In this document: piece after piece, positions 1 through 8,504 of the stretch
Position numbering within the stretch: the first letter of the stretch is position 1
How the letters are laid out: the number at the start of each line of letters is the position of its first letter
Origin: Aureimonas sp. SA4125
GTDB lineage: Bacteria > Pseudomonadota > Alphaproteobacteria > Rhizobiales > Rhizobiaceae
Assembly: GCF_019973775.1 (NCBI RefSeq)
Contig: NZ_AP025032.1
Location: forward strand, 3,872,001 to 3,936,000
DNA: 64,000 bases
Reading direction: 5' to 3'
Notes under the pieces: generated by a model
Database searches by the model: none
Seen by the model: only the letters and a program-made list of their open reading frames with translations
Told to the model about the DNA's origin: nothing
Position numbers and translations under genes: made by a program

Positions 1-720
1 GATGTCGGCTCGGTCAAGGGTTCGGTGATCGAGCAGATGCAGCCGCTGCTGCCGGAGAACGTGCATTTCATTCCCGCTCATCCGCTCGCGGGAACCGAGC
101 AGTCGGGCCCGGATGCGGGCTTTCTCGAACTGTTCGAGAACCGCTGGACGATCCTGACGCCGGTACTGGGAACCGCGCCTGAAGCCACAAGACGTCTCAC
201 GGCCTTCTGGGAGGCCTGCGGGGCGCGGGTCGAATCGATGACCCCGGAGCATCACGACCTGGTGCTGGCGATCGTCAGCCATGTGCCGCACCTCATCGCC
301 TACAACATCGTCGGCACGGCCGCCGATCTGGAGACCGTGACGCAGTCGGAAGTAGTGAAATTTTCCGCCTCGGGCTTTCGCGACTTCACCCGCATCGCGG
401 CGTCGGACCCGACGATGTGGCGCGACGTCTTCCTGAACAACCGCGACGCGGTACTGGAGATGCTCGCGCGCTTTTCCGAGGACCTCGCCTCCCTGCAGCG
501 GGCGATCCGCTGGGGCGACGGCGATGCGCTGCATGCGCTGTTCACCCGCACGCGTGCCATCCGCCGCTCCATCGTCGAGGCCGGGCAGGACACCGACGCG
601 CCGAATTTCGGCCGCCAGCCCCTCACCCGAGCCGCCGGCGATGCCGGGTCGCCAAAGACGGCGGCGTCGGCGCAAGGCCCCGAGGTCAGTGCAGAGGCGG
701 CAGTGTCCCCAGGGGAATGA
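1..720 (+). CDS. tyrC: Prephenate/arogenate dehydrogenase, 3' part (TyrA/TyrC family)
   Basis: The gene is cut by the left window edge; 239 residues remain. It carries out the NAD(P)-dependent oxidative decarboxylation of prephenate or arogenate in tyrosine biosynthesis in the cytoplasm. The visible part opens with DVGSVKG (window residues 1-7), which follows the Rossmann nucleotide-binding region in this family. HPLAGTE follows at 27-33 and then the helical domain with MTPEHHD and SHVPHL, typical of the dimerisation and substrate domain. The C-terminal ~30 residues are Ala/Pro/Gly-rich and probably unstructured. The last 35 bases overlap the 3' end of the convergent DUF2125 gene. The family is clear; prephenate versus arogenate specificity cannot be read from the sequence. 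Confidence 0.93.
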   Translation, partial: DVGSVKGSVIEQMQPLLPENVHFIPAHPLAGTEQSGPDAGFLELFENRWTILTPVLGTAPEATRRLTAFWEACGARVESMTPEHHDLVLAIVSHVPHLIAYNIVGTAADLETVTQSEVVKFSASGFRDFTRIAASDPTMWRDVFLNNRDAVLEMLARFSEDLASLQRAIRWGDGDALHALFTRTRAIRRSIVEAGQDTDAPNFGRQPLTRAAGDAGSPKTAASAQGPEVSAEAAVSPGE

Positions 721-1717
721 CGCCGAGCATCGCCTGACCGTCCGCGACGGTGATGCGGATGGTCGTGCGGCCATTCTCCGTCGTGCCGGCGAAGGCGACG
801 CCCGAGGCGAGCGAACCGGCGATCGAGGCCGCCTCGGGGGCGACCGCCGCGACGAGGGCGGCGATCGCCTGGGGGTCGCTGACGACGATGTCGAACGCAC
901 CGGAGAGGGTATGGTCGTCGGCGAAACGGAACGGGCCGGAGACCTCCGCGCTGCCGGCACTTGCCCCTCCCAGGTCAAGCCGAAGCGAGCGCAGGACGCC
1001 GGTCTTGCCGGCCAGCGCCTCACCCAGCGTCGTGCCGTCGCGCCGGCCGTCCAGCCAGTCCGCGGCCCCCTCGACGGTGAGATCGACGCTCGTGTCGAAG
1101 GCGGGAAGGGCGACCAGCGTCGGCCCGAAAACCCTGACGCCCCGATCGGTGACGGCGAGGTCGAGACTGTCGTTGCGGCGACGGGCGTGGACTTCGAGAC
1201 GGTCGGACTGGACGAGGGGGCGGCGCGAATTCGCCGGCTCGCTGAGGGCGAGAACCGGGTTTTCCAGAAGCAGCGCGAAATGGTCGAGGCCGCGGGTCCG
1301 GAAGGTCATGCTCGCCTGGGCCAGGGTCCAGCGGATGTCGAGCGGCGGGACGCGCTCGGCGTCGATGATAACAGGCCCGTCGAGTTCGGCGACCACCTTG
1401 TTCGGCTGATAGATCTGCGCCGCCGTGCGAAGCGCCCCGCCGCCGGCGCTGAAATCCCCCGCCGGCGCGTCGATGTGGATCGCGTCGCAACGCAGACCGA
1501 GGCGGAACGGATAGCCGAAGACCGAGCGGTTGTCGCAGGCGATGGCGACGCCCTGCCCGCCCGCCGTCTCGATACCGGCTCGGACGGCGACGTCCAGCCG
1601 ATTGGCGAGGTAATACCAAGCGCCGGTGAGCGCGGCGGCGAGCACGATCACGACCACCAAGATCCAGACGAAGGCGCGCTGCGCACTCCGGTCGGTTCCG
1701 TCCCTTGACTGCGTCAT
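686..1717 (-). CDS. DUF2125 domain-containing membrane-anchored protein
   Basis: This is a 343-residue protein of unknown function, belonging to the DUF2125 family found mainly in alphaproteobacteria. An N-terminal transmembrane segment (about residues 14-35, FVWILVVVIVL) is followed by a long beta-rich periplasmic part with the family feature FGYPFRLGLRCD. The start MTQSRDG at 1717 is preferred over an upstream in-frame ATG at 1771, because 1771 is on top of the divergent chaC start and the extra 18 residues look non-coding. It converges on tyrC with a 35-bp overlap. The role is unknown; the architecture suggests an envelope-associated protein. Confidence 0.85.
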   Translation of the reverse strand: MTQSRDGTDRSAQRAFVWILVVVIVLAAALTGAWYYLANRLDVAVRAGIETAGGQGVAIACDNRSVFGYPFRLGLRCDAIHIDAPAGDFSAGGGALRTAAQIYQPNKVVAELDGPVIIDAERVPPLDIRWTLAQASMTFRTRGLDHFALLLENPVLALSEPANSRRPLVQSDRLEVHARRRNDSLDLAVTDRGVRVFGPTLVALPAFDTSVDLTVEGAADWLDGRRDGTTLGEALAGKTGVLRSLRLDLGGASAGSAEVSGPFRFADDHTLSGAFDIVVSDPQAIAALVAAVAPEAASIAGSLASGVAFAGTTENGRTTIRITVADGQAMLGVIPLGTLPPLH

Positions 1718-1770
1718 GTCTATCCCTTTTGTGCAGTCCCAACAGACCTTACGAGGCCATCCGTCACGCA

Positions 1771-2283
1771 ATGAACGATCTATGGGTCTTTGGCTATGCC
1801 TCGCTGATCTGGCGACCCGGCTTTGCCTTCGAGGAACGCGCCAAGGCTCGCCTGGCGGGCTATCACCGCGCGCTCTGCATTCGCTCGCATGTCCATCGCG
1901 GCACGCCGGAACGCCCCGGCCTCGTCTTCGGGCTGGACCGCGGCGGCTCCTGCGTCGGCATGGCCTTCCGGGTGCGTCACGAGGAGCGGGAGGCGGTGCT
2001 GGACTATCTGAGAGGACGCGAGCTGGTCACCAACGTCTACCGCGAGGTGACGGCATCGGTGCGGCTCCTCGACGGGCGGCCGGTGCGCGCGGTCGCCTTC
2101 GTCGTCGACCGCGGCCACAGCCAGTATGCTGGCGCGGTCTCCATCGAGCATGCCGCCGAGGTCGTCGCCCGGGCGCACGGACAGTCTGGCCCCAACACCG
2201 AGTATGTCCGCTCCTCGCTGGCCGAGATCAGGGCGATGGGGCTGCGCGATCCCTGGCTGGAAGCGGTGGTCGCCCGACTTTGA
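1771..2283 (+). CDS. ChaC-like gamma-glutamylcyclotransferase
   Basis: The 170-residue protein is the usual length for bacterial ChaC-type gamma-glutamylcyclotransferases, which release 5-oxoproline from glutathione or gamma-glutamyl peptides in the cytoplasm. It begins WVFGYASLIW (5-14), the family's substrate loop; the usual YGSL reads YASL here. YLRGREL follows, with Glu84 as the probable catalytic acid. Start MNDLW at 1771 is chosen because the family signature starts right after it; the in-frame ATG at 1705 would add a non-conserved tail overlapping the divergent gene. It ends 3 bp from the end of convergent plsC. Confidence 0.88.
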   Translation: MNDLWVFGYASLIWRPGFAFEERAKARLAGYHRALCIRSHVHRGTPERPGLVFGLDRGGSCVGMAFRVRHEEREAVLDYLRGRELVTNVYREVTASVRLLDGRPVRAVAFVVDRGHSQYAGAVSIEHAAEVVARAHGQSGPNTEYVRSSLAEIRAMGLRDPWLEAVVARL

Positions 2284-2286
2284 CCG

Positions 2287-3063
2287 TCAGGACTCCTCGC
2301 GCAGCCTTTCGGCGATCACCGGCGTGATCGGCAGGTCGTCGCGTTCCCGATAGGCCATGCGCAGCAGGTCGAGCGACCGGCCCTCGATGGCTCCCTTCAC
2401 CTGACGCAGCAGCGCATGGCGGTCGAGACCCGGCATGATTGCCGGCATGAACTGCGCCCGGACAGTTCCCTCCCGGCGAACGAAGCTGTCACGCGGCCAG
2501 TAGACGCCGGAATTCAGGGCGACGGGAACCAGCGGGACACCGAGGCGGCTGTAGAGGAAGTGGACGCCCGGACGGTATTCCGGTTCGGCGCCCGGCTCCG
2601 TGCGGGTGCCCTCGGGAAAGATGATGATCTGCCGCCCCGAGGCGACGGCCTTCTGCGCGCCGACGAGGATCGAGTTCAGCGCCGCCCCGCGCTTTTCCCG
2701 GTCGACGGGAATCATGCCGAGACGGCGCGCATACCATCCAAACAGCGGAATACTCATCAGCTCCTTCTTGAGGACGAAGGTCGGCCGGTCGAGTTCGGGA
2801 ACGAGGGCGAAGACCTCCCAGAAGGCCTGGTGCTTGGCGGCTATGAGGGCCGCGCCGGCGGGAATGTTCTCCTGCCCGGTGATCTCCGCGCGTGTTCCCG
2901 TCACGACCTTCAAGAGCCAGAGGCTGGTTTTCGCCCAGCTCCGCGTGACCCACCAGATCACGTGGTCGGGGCCGAGGAGCACGGCCGGCGAGAAGATCAC
3001 CATGTGCCCGAAAAGGTTCAGATAGAAGAGGGCGGTGAAGACAAGCGAGCGGAAGGCGGTCAT
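2287..3063 (-). CDS. plsC: 1-acyl-sn-glycerol-3-phosphate acyltransferase (PlsC family)
   Basis: The enzyme acylates lysophosphatidate to phosphatidate at the inner membrane in phospholipid synthesis. The 258-residue product has an N-terminal hydrophobic segment (about 4-32) and then acyltransferase motif I as KHQAFWE (77-83, H-x4-E in place of the more common H-x4-D). FPEGTR (149-154) is motif III, followed by GVPLVPVALNSG as motif IV. The start MTAFRS at 3063 excludes 24 residues of Pro/Ala-rich upstream frame. The downstream neighbour is convergent chaC; ydcF and ftsXE lie upstream on the same strand. Confidence 0.92.
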   Translation of the reverse strand: MTAFRSLVFTALFYLNLFGHMVIFSPAVLLGPDHVIWWVTRSWAKTSLWLLKVVTGTRAEITGQENIPAGAALIAAKHQAFWEVFALVPELDRPTFVLKKELMSIPLFGWYARRLGMIPVDREKRGAALNSILVGAQKAVASGRQIIIFPEGTRTEPGAEPEYRPGVHFLYSRLGVPLVPVALNSGVYWPRDSFVRREGTVRAQFMPAIMPGLDRHALLRQVKGAIEGRSLDLLRMAYRERDDLPITPVIAERLREES

Positions 3064-3174
3064 CGCGAAAACGGATTCCGGTTTGTCGGGTGCGTCAGGC
3101 GAAGCTTCTGGAGTTCCCCGTTGCGCGAGCACCAATGCACGATGGCGTCCCTTGGTGCCAGCTTTTCACCGCGA

Positions 3175-3939
3175 TCAGGATGCGCGGTGGGGGTTCGTGA
3201 TCGTGCCGCTCCACGCGACAGGCGCCTCGACGCCGGCGGCCAGCCGCAAACGCGTCGCCAGAAGCTTGACATATTCCGTCAGCAGAACCTTCAACCCGAG
3301 CCCACTCGGGAGCGCGTCCCCTGCCCAGAGATCGTCCCGCGCAACGGGATACGGGCGAATCACCGATACATGCGAGAACCGCTCGAACTCCAGCAGCGTT
3401 CGCGGCATGTGATAGTCCGAGGTGACGAGGATCAGAGCGTCGAACCCCTGCTCGCGGGCCCAGATGTCGGTCATCTCGGCATTGCCGATCGTGTTGAGCG
3501 CGTCGTAGTCGAGATCGACGCAGCAATCGAACCAACGCCGGTCGGTCTCCGTCAGCCTCGACAGGGCGCCGACGCTGGTGCTGCGATTGACGCCGCTGAT
3601 CAGAAGGCGCTTGGCACGACCTTCCTTCAGGAGATCGATCGCCTGGTCGACCCGCAGGGCGCCGCCCGTCAGGACCACGATGCCATCGGCCGCAGCGACG
3701 CGCTGGGGGGGCGCCATTTCGGCCACTTCCTGGGTGAAGCGGATGAAGCCGCCGGCAAAGTAGCCCGTCATGACCACGAGAAGCGCGAGCATGCCGAAGA
3801 GCCCTCGCCGCACTGTACCCGCCACGCGATGGCCAGTCCGCTCACGCCCGTCGTCCGGGTGCGTTGACGTCGCAGCCTGCTCACGCAAGGCCGCGACGGC
3901 CTCGGTCAGGGACAGCGAAGGAGAGCGGAGGGAAGACAT
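3175..3939 (-). CDS. YdcF family protein (DUF218)
   Basis: The protein has 254 residues with one transmembrane helix (about 46-68) and a DUF218/YdcF domain. The domain opens with DGIVVLTGG and contains SDYHMPR and the conserved acidic residues typical of the family. Related proteins (ElyC/SanA/YdcF) are linked to envelope maintenance and peptidoglycan precursors, but the reaction is not established. It lies between ftsX and plsC on the same strand, the order commonly found in Hyphomicrobiales. A good Shine-Dalgarno (GGAGGGAAG) precedes the ATG at 3939. Confidence 0.87.
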   Translation of the reverse strand: MSSLRSPSLSLTEAVAALREQAATSTHPDDGRERTGHRVAGTVRRGLFGMLALLVVMTGYFAGGFIRFTQEVAEMAPPQRVAAADGIVVLTGGALRVDQAIDLLKEGRAKRLLISGVNRSTSVGALSRLTETDRRWFDCCVDLDYDALNTIGNAEMTDIWAREQGFDALILVTSDYHMPRTLLEFERFSHVSVIRPYPVARDDLWAGDALPSGLGLKVLLTEYVKLLATRLRLAAGVEAPVAWSGTITNPHRAS

Positions 3940-4026
3940 TTATCGATCAACGGTCCCGTTTCGTATCGTGAAGAGTGGGCGCATTTCCTTAACGGATTCT
4001 TCCGCCCCTCGGACTGGCCGTTCGGC

Positions 4027-5016
4027 CTAGCCTTCGACGGGCGATATCATGTCGATCGCCGCCAGTTGCCGCTTGACGGTCAGTCTCGAGGTCAACGCCG
4101 TGAGGCCACCGACGGTTGCGACGAGAATGGCGACGCCGACATAGCCGGTCCAGCCGATCGCGAACGACCCGAAAAGGGCACTGATCTGATCGGCTTCGGG
4201 GGTCGCCTGGTTCGAGCGTGTCCAGAGACCCATCATCAAGAAAACCAGAACGGCAAGAGATCCCCCCACCATGGCGCCGGCAAGGCCAAGGCGCAGGAAG
4301 TGGCCCTGAAACTCGTTGGCGATGAAGCCCGCCCGCGCCCCGACGAAATGCAGCACCTCGATGATGTGGCGATTGCCGGTCATGGCGCCGCGCGTGGCAA
4401 AGACCACGGTGAGGATCGTGGCGATCATCACCAGCGCCAGGATCGCGACGCCGACCAGAACCGTCGCATTGGCCATGGTGACGAGGCGCGAAACCCAGGC
4501 GCGGTGGTCGTCGAGGCTGGCCTGCGGCACAGCGGCCACCAACCGGTTGCGCAAGGCGGCGAAGTCGGGCGGCGCGTTCTCGTCGATGGCGATGAGCACC
4601 AGGCGCGGCACCGGCAGATCCTCGAGGTCGAGCCCCTCGCCGAGCCAAGGCGACAAAAGGCGTCCCGTCGCCGCATCGTCCATCACCTCGACGCCGGCAA
4701 TGCCGGGCGTCGCCAGCGCGATCTGGCGCACCGTCTCGAGCGCCGCGGCCATGTCCAGCCCGTCGTCGGGACGCACCTGCGCGGTGATCTCGCGCGAGAT
4801 CTGGCTTTCCCACACGGAGGCGGTGTCGGAGACGAGTGTCACCGCCCCGAGCGTCAGGCTGGCCAGGAAGGTCATGATGCCGATCACCGTCATCAGCGCC
4901 CGGCCGGCGACGTTGCCCGGCGGCACGATCGGCGTCTGCCGGGAATCGCGCTTGCGCGCCATCCCGGCGATCTGACCGATGCCGCTCACTGCTGCGCGTC
5001 TGACGCCCTCAATCAT
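4027..5016 (-). CDS. ftsX: Cell division ABC transporter permease FtsX
   Basis: FtsX is the integral membrane half of FtsEX, which controls septal peptidoglycan hydrolysis. The 329-residue protein has an N-terminal TM segment (about 38-64), a periplasmic loop of about 100 residues, and three C-terminal TM segments (about 182-205, 232-256, 285-310). This is the standard FtsX topology. The start overlaps the end of ftsE by 8 bp, indicating translational coupling. The N-terminal tail (about 37 residues) is longer than in enterobacterial FtsX but usual in alphaproteobacteria. Confidence 0.93.
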   Translation of the reverse strand: MIEGVRRAAVSGIGQIAGMARKRDSRQTPIVPPGNVAGRALMTVIGIMTFLASLTLGAVTLVSDTASVWESQISREITAQVRPDDGLDMAAALETVRQIALATPGIAGVEVMDDAATGRLLSPWLGEGLDLEDLPVPRLVLIAIDENAPPDFAALRNRLVAAVPQASLDDHRAWVSRLVTMANATVLVGVAILALVMIATILTVVFATRGAMTGNRHIIEVLHFVGARAGFIANEFQGHFLRLGLAGAMVGGSLAVLVFLMMGLWTRSNQATPEADQISALFGSFAIGWTGYVGVAILVATVGGLTALTSRLTVKRQLAAIDMISPVEG

Positions 5017-5668
5017 AGATTTCGAGCCTGCCGTCGGAAAGGATCAGGCGGCGCGCCTCGACCTGGTCCATGAGGCCGAGATCATGCGTGGCGATGATGA
5101 CGGCGGTTCCCGTCCGGTTCAACTCCATGAACAGGCGCAGGAGGCGGCGCGCCAGCGGCGGGTCGACATTGCCGGTCGGCTCGTCGGCGAGGAGGATGTC
5201 GGGCTGGTCGATCAGCGCCCGGGCGATCGCCGCGCGCTGCTTCTCGCCGCCGGAGAGGACGATCGGCAGCGCATGCATCCGTTCGCCCAGCCCGACCCAT
5301 TTGATGAGGTCGATGACGTCCTGGCGGTAGCTCGCCTCCTCCTTGCCCCGGACCCGGAGCGGCAACGCGACGTTCTCGTAGGTGGTCATGTGGTCGAGCA
5401 GGCGGAAGTCCTGGAAGACCACGCCGATGCGCCGACGAATCGCCGGCAGGTCAGCGCGCGACAGCGTCGATGCGTCGCGGCCCAGCATGGTGATCAGTCC
5501 GCGCGTCGGCTTCAGCGCCAGGAACAGCATGCGCAGGAGGCTGGTCTTGCCGGCGCCCGAGGGTCCGGTCAGGAACTGGAAGGACTGCCGCTTGATCTCG
5601 AACGTCAGGTCGCGAAGCACTTCCGGCCCCATGTCGTAGCGCAGACCGACATTCTCGAAACGAATCAC
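5009..5668 (-). CDS. ftsE: Cell division ABC transporter ATP-binding protein FtsE
   Basis: FtsE is the ATPase partner of FtsX. The 219 residues carry Walker A GPSGAGKTS (35-43), the signature LSGGEKQR, Walker B with LLADEPTGNVD, and the switch histidine in IIATHD. The start is GTG at 5668, directly followed by the conserved IRFENVGLRY. It is the first gene of the leftward ftsE-ftsX-ydcF-plsC run, and its promoter must lie in 5669-5861, shared with the divergent gene at 5862. Confidence 0.95.
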   Translation of the reverse strand: MIRFENVGLRYDMGPEVLRDLTFEIKRQSFQFLTGPSGAGKTSLLRMLFLALKPTRGLITMLGRDASTLSRADLPAIRRRIGVVFQDFRLLDHMTTYENVALPLRVRGKEEASYRQDVIDLIKWVGLGERMHALPIVLSGGEKQRAAIARALIDQPDILLADEPTGNVDPPLARRLLRLFMELNRTGTAVIIATHDLGLMDQVEARRLILSDGRLEIYD

Positions 5669-5861
5669 CCGGAACTCCCTCGTGTCTCTGCGCCGTCGCG
5701 GCCGCTACCGGAAGCCTGCGCCAGCGCCTGGCGCCGCGCCGGACCTCTCAACGCGGCCACTGTGGCCGTTTCGGGCCGGAGCCCCGCGACAAGTCAGGGA
5801 CGCCGCTTCACGCTTCGTTAACCATAAATCCTTACCGTTTCCTGAACAGTAGGGGATCGCC
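5669..5861. promoter_or_regulatory. Divergent promoter region ftsE / 5862 gene, with CtrA-like half site
   Basis: This 193-bp spacer separates the leftward ftsE run from the rightward 5862-hpt pair. An AT-rich patch at 5811-5850 contains GTTAACC (5817-5823), which resembles one half of the CtrA box (TTAA-N7-TTAA). The second half is not intact, so the site is only a candidate. Confidence 0.35.
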
Positions 5862-6635
5862 ATGACCGAGACATCGGCTTCGACCGCCACCCGCCACGCC
5901 TGGCCGAGATCATCCAAGGTCATCGACGGTGAAGCCGTTGTCGTCGCCGCACGGCAGGGCGTCAAATCGGCGAGCGCCAAAGCGGCCGCCGCCCCCATGG
6001 CGCCGCCGGAAGCCGAGCCCGACGCGCGGCTGTCGATCCGGCTCGCCCCTGCCTTCGAGCGACCGCAGCACCCCATGGCACGGGGCGCCGGGCCGGCCCG
6101 CAGGCGCCCCGACCTCGACCTCCTGTTCCAGCCGCCGCAGGAATTTGCCCCGCCGACGCGCGCGAGCGGGCTGACTCTGTTTCTCAAGGACACCGGCGGC
6201 AGTGTTCCGCGCAACGGGCGCATTGCCGGGCTCGGCGCGCTGTCACTGGCGCTCCTCCTGCCGGCCGTCCTGTTCCTCTTTCCGGAGGAGGCGGTTGGTT
6301 CGGCCGTCGCAGGCGTCCAGGCCGGCGGGTTCCGCGTCGCGGAACTCAGCGCCAGGATCGTGCCGCGCGGCGATGCCGCGGTCCTGTCGGTCGAGGGAAG
6401 GATCCAAAATTCCGCAGCGAAGGCCGGCTTCGTGCCTGCCCTCCGCATCGCGCTGAAGTCCGCCGATGGCGTCACGCAGACGCGCATGCTCGCACCGGGC
6501 ACCAAAAAGCTTGCCTCGGGCGGCGCCCTCCTCTTCCGCTCGACCGTCGCGGTTCCCGCCGGCTCGCGCGGCGATGTCAGCGTCGACTTCATCGGCGACG
6601 TCAGGATCGACGCCGTCGGACCGTCGCCACGATGA
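5862..6635 (+). CDS. Single-TM protein, DUF3426-like C-terminal region
   Basis: The product has 257 residues: a long Ala/Pro/Arg-rich cytoplasmic N-terminus (1-128), one TM helix (about 129-150, LSLALLLPAVLFLF) and an extracytoplasmic beta-rich domain (about 160-257). That domain resembles the C-terminal part of alphaproteobacterial zinc-ribbon (MJ0042-type) membrane proteins. In such proteins a CxxC...CxxC ribbon normally forms the N-terminus; none is present here and the protein has no cysteine at all. An in-frame TAG at 5850 shows that the coding frame does not extend upstream. It overlaps hpt by 4 bp (ATGA). Function unknown. Confidence 0.75.
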   Translation: MTETSASTATRHAWPRSSKVIDGEAVVVAARQGVKSASAKAAAAPMAPPEAEPDARLSIRLAPAFERPQHPMARGAGPARRRPDLDLLFQPPQEFAPPTRASGLTLFLKDTGGSVPRNGRIAGLGALSLALLLPAVLFLFPEEAVGSAVAGVQAGGFRVAELSARIVPRGDAAVLSVEGRIQNSAAKAGFVPALRIALKSADGVTQTRMLAPGTKKLASGGALLFRSTVAVPAGSRGDVSVDFIGDVRIDAVGPSPR

Positions 6636-7168
6636 TAACCGTCCGCGGCCGCCCCATCGAGACGCTGTTCTCACAGGAAGCCATCGCCGTCGAGGTCGAG
6701 CGCCTGGCAGGCGAGATCGCCGGCCGTGTGACCGGCGAGCTTCTCGTCGTCGCCGTGCTCAAGGGCTCCTTCGTCTTCGCCGCCGATCTCATTCGTGCCA
6801 TGCACCGTTCGGGTCTGGCGCCCGAGGTCGAATTCATCTCGCTGTCCAGCTACGGCGCCGGCACCGAGGGCGGGCAGGTCCGCATTCTGCGGGACGTCGA
6901 GACCGACGTGACGGGCCGCACCGTGCTGATGATCGACGACATCCTCGAATCAGGCCGTACCCTCAAGTTTGCGCACGACCTGATGCTGTCGCGCGGCGCC
7001 GCCGGTGTCGAGATCGCCGTCCTCCTGGACAAGCCGATGAAGCGCAAGGCCGACATCGCCGCCGATTACGTCGGCTTCGACTGCCCGGACCATTTTGTCG
7101 TCGGCTATGGCATGGACGTCGCTCATGCCTTTCGCGAACTGCCTTTCGTCGGGCGCGTCCTCGACTGA
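6632..7168 (+). CDS. hpt: Hypoxanthine phosphoribosyltransferase
   Basis: The enzyme salvages hypoxanthine and guanine to IMP and GMP using PRPP. The 178-residue length is typical. VVAVLKGSFVFAADL (39-53) is the conserved first loop, and the PRPP-binding motif VLMIDDILESGRT lies at 98-110. VVGYGMD near the C-terminus binds the purine. The ATG overlaps the stop of the preceding gene as ATGA, so it is probably translated by coupling. Confidence 0.94.
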   Translation: MITVRGRPIETLFSQEAIAVEVERLAGEIAGRVTGELLVVAVLKGSFVFAADLIRAMHRSGLAPEVEFISLSSYGAGTEGGQVRILRDVETDVTGRTVLMIDDILESGRTLKFAHDLMLSRGAAGVEIAVLLDKPMKRKADIAADYVGFDCPDHFVVGYGMDVAHAFRELPFVGRVLD

Positions 7169-7170
7169 GG

Positions 7171-7192
7171 CCAGCGCCCGGAGGGGCGCTGG
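7171..7192 (+). terminator. Hairpin just after hpt
   Basis: A perfect 9-bp stem (CCAGCGCCC / GGGCGCTGG) closes a GGAG loop three bases after the hpt stop codon. It is well placed for termination or 3' end protection, but no T-tract follows, so it is not a classical intrinsic terminator. Confidence 0.5.
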
Positions 7193-7375
7193 ACCTGGGG
7201 ATGAAGACAAGTCGAGGCATTGGCGTCGCGCTTTGTTAAGGTTCACGCCCCTAGAATCCGTCCATACCGGCAGCGGAGCCGACGCCAGTTTCGGGAAAGC
7301 TCGCCATGCCAGGACAATCATGGCGGGATTCAACCGGGATTGCGCCTGCCCGTGCGATCGAGGCAAGGACATGAC

Positions 7376-7789
7376 ATGGCAAGAATACTGGTGGTCGAAG
7401 ACGACGAGGGTGTGCGCCTTCTGGTGACGCGCGCCCTGCGTCTGGAGGGCCATCAGGTCGCAACCGCCGAGGACGGCGAATACGCCCTCGAAGCCCTCGT
7501 CGCGGCCAACGGCGCCTTCGACCTCATTTTGTCCGACATCCGGATGCCGGCCATGACCGGTATCGAACTCGCCCACGCGGCCAGCAGCCAGTGGCCCGAG
7601 CTGAAGATCCTCCTGATGACGGGCTATGCCGAGCAGCGGGAGGCCGCCGACGACCTCGCCCGCATCATTCTCGGCGTCGTCGACAAGCCGTTTACCGTCG
7701 CCGAGATACGCCGGGCCGTTGGCGCAGCCCTGTCGCGCATCGATAGCGTCGACCTGTCCGCGCCGATCGAGATCCGCCGATACGGTTAG
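7376..7789 (+). CDS. cpdR: Single-domain response regulator, CpdR-like
   Basis: This is a stand-alone receiver domain of 137 residues. Acidic pocket residues are Glu8-Asp9-Asp10, the phospho-acceptor is Asp54 in LSDIRMP, the Thr is in LLMTGYAEQRE, and Lys104 is in DKPF. The MTGYAxQRE stretch and the position next to hpt resemble CpdR, which gates ClpXP proteolysis of cell-cycle substrates in Caulobacter and rhizobia. The start MARILVVEDD (7376) is chosen over upstream in-frame ATGs because the receiver fold begins there. The C-terminal 17 residues are an extra tail. The receiver fold is certain; the CpdR assignment is moderate. Confidence 0.8.
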   Translation: MARILVVEDDEGVRLLVTRALRLEGHQVATAEDGEYALEALVAANGAFDLILSDIRMPAMTGIELAHAASSQWPELKILLMTGYAEQREAADDLARIILGVVDKPFTVAEIRRAVGAALSRIDSVDLSAPIEIRRYG

Positions 7790-7794
7790 GGCGG

Positions 7795-8460
7795 TCAGAC
7801 CGCGTCGCTTCGCATCGCCGCGATCAGGCGCGCCGCATCGGGGCTTGCCCACTCCGCCGGACCGGTCAGCACCGCCCGGGCGCATCCCGCTTCGTCGACG
7901 AGAAGGCTGACCGGCAGGCCGATCGTCACGCCTTGCGACTTCAGGTCGTTGAAAACCGCCATCGTCTGGTCGCGAAAGAACGGCAGCGACCGGAGGTTCG
8001 CCTCGGCATAGAAAGCCTTCGGCTTGTCGGCCACGCCGAGATCGACATTGATCGGGATCACGCCGAAATCCGCTCCCCCTTCCCGCGCCTCGAGCGCGTC
8101 CAGCGCCGGCATCTCCTGCCGGCACGGCACGCACCAGGTCGCCCAGAGATTGACCAGGAGCGTCTTGCCGGCGAAGTCGCGGAGCGTCATCGGCTTCGCA
8201 TTGCCGTCCTCGAAGGCCACGCTGGAGACGTCGAAGGGCTGGTCAAGCGGCGCGACGGCCGCAACCTCGCCCGTCGCCGCCGCCAGCAGCGCCTGCTTCA
8301 GCCGGTCGTCCGCCGGGCAGGCTGCGGCCGCTTCATTGCCAGAGCCCGCGTGATTCACGTATATGCCGGCGACACCGGCGACGATGCCCGCGCAGAGCGC
8401 CAGAACGCCGACCTGCAGGAAACGGCGCGGCGAGCGGACGGGGCGGTTTTGTTCCGGCAT
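7795..8460 (-). CDS. tlpA: TlpA-type thiol:disulfide interchange protein
   Basis: A 221-residue periplasmic thioredoxin-like protein with an N-terminal TM anchor (about 15-36). A thioredoxin domain carries the active site WCVPC (Cys110, Cys113), and a cis-Pro lies in GLPVSLL. An additional Cys48 after the anchor and a Cys near the C-terminus are typical of TlpA. TlpA reduces periplasmic targets, including the copper-delivery chain for cytochrome oxidase. It is divergent from argH across 44 bp, the usual alphaproteobacterial arrangement. Confidence 0.88.
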   Translation of the reverse strand: MPEQNRPVRSPRRFLQVGVLALCAGIVAGVAGIYVNHAGSGNEAAAACPADDRLKQALLAAATGEVAAVAPLDQPFDVSSVAFEDGNAKPMTLRDFAGKTLLVNLWATWCVPCRQEMPALDALEAREGGADFGVIPINVDLGVADKPKAFYAEANLRSLPFFRDQTMAVFNDLKSQGVTIGLPVSLLVDEAGCARAVLTGPAEWASPDAARLIAAMRSDAV

Positions 8461-8504
8461 GACGATGCGACCTTTGTGCCTGTGTTTGATGAGCGAGTAG
8501 CACG

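Noticed and set aside
686..720. 35-bp overlap of convergent tyrC and DUF2125 genes considered as an unusual regulatory arrangement
   Set aside because: Short tail-to-tail overlaps are common in compact genomes and nothing else supports a function.
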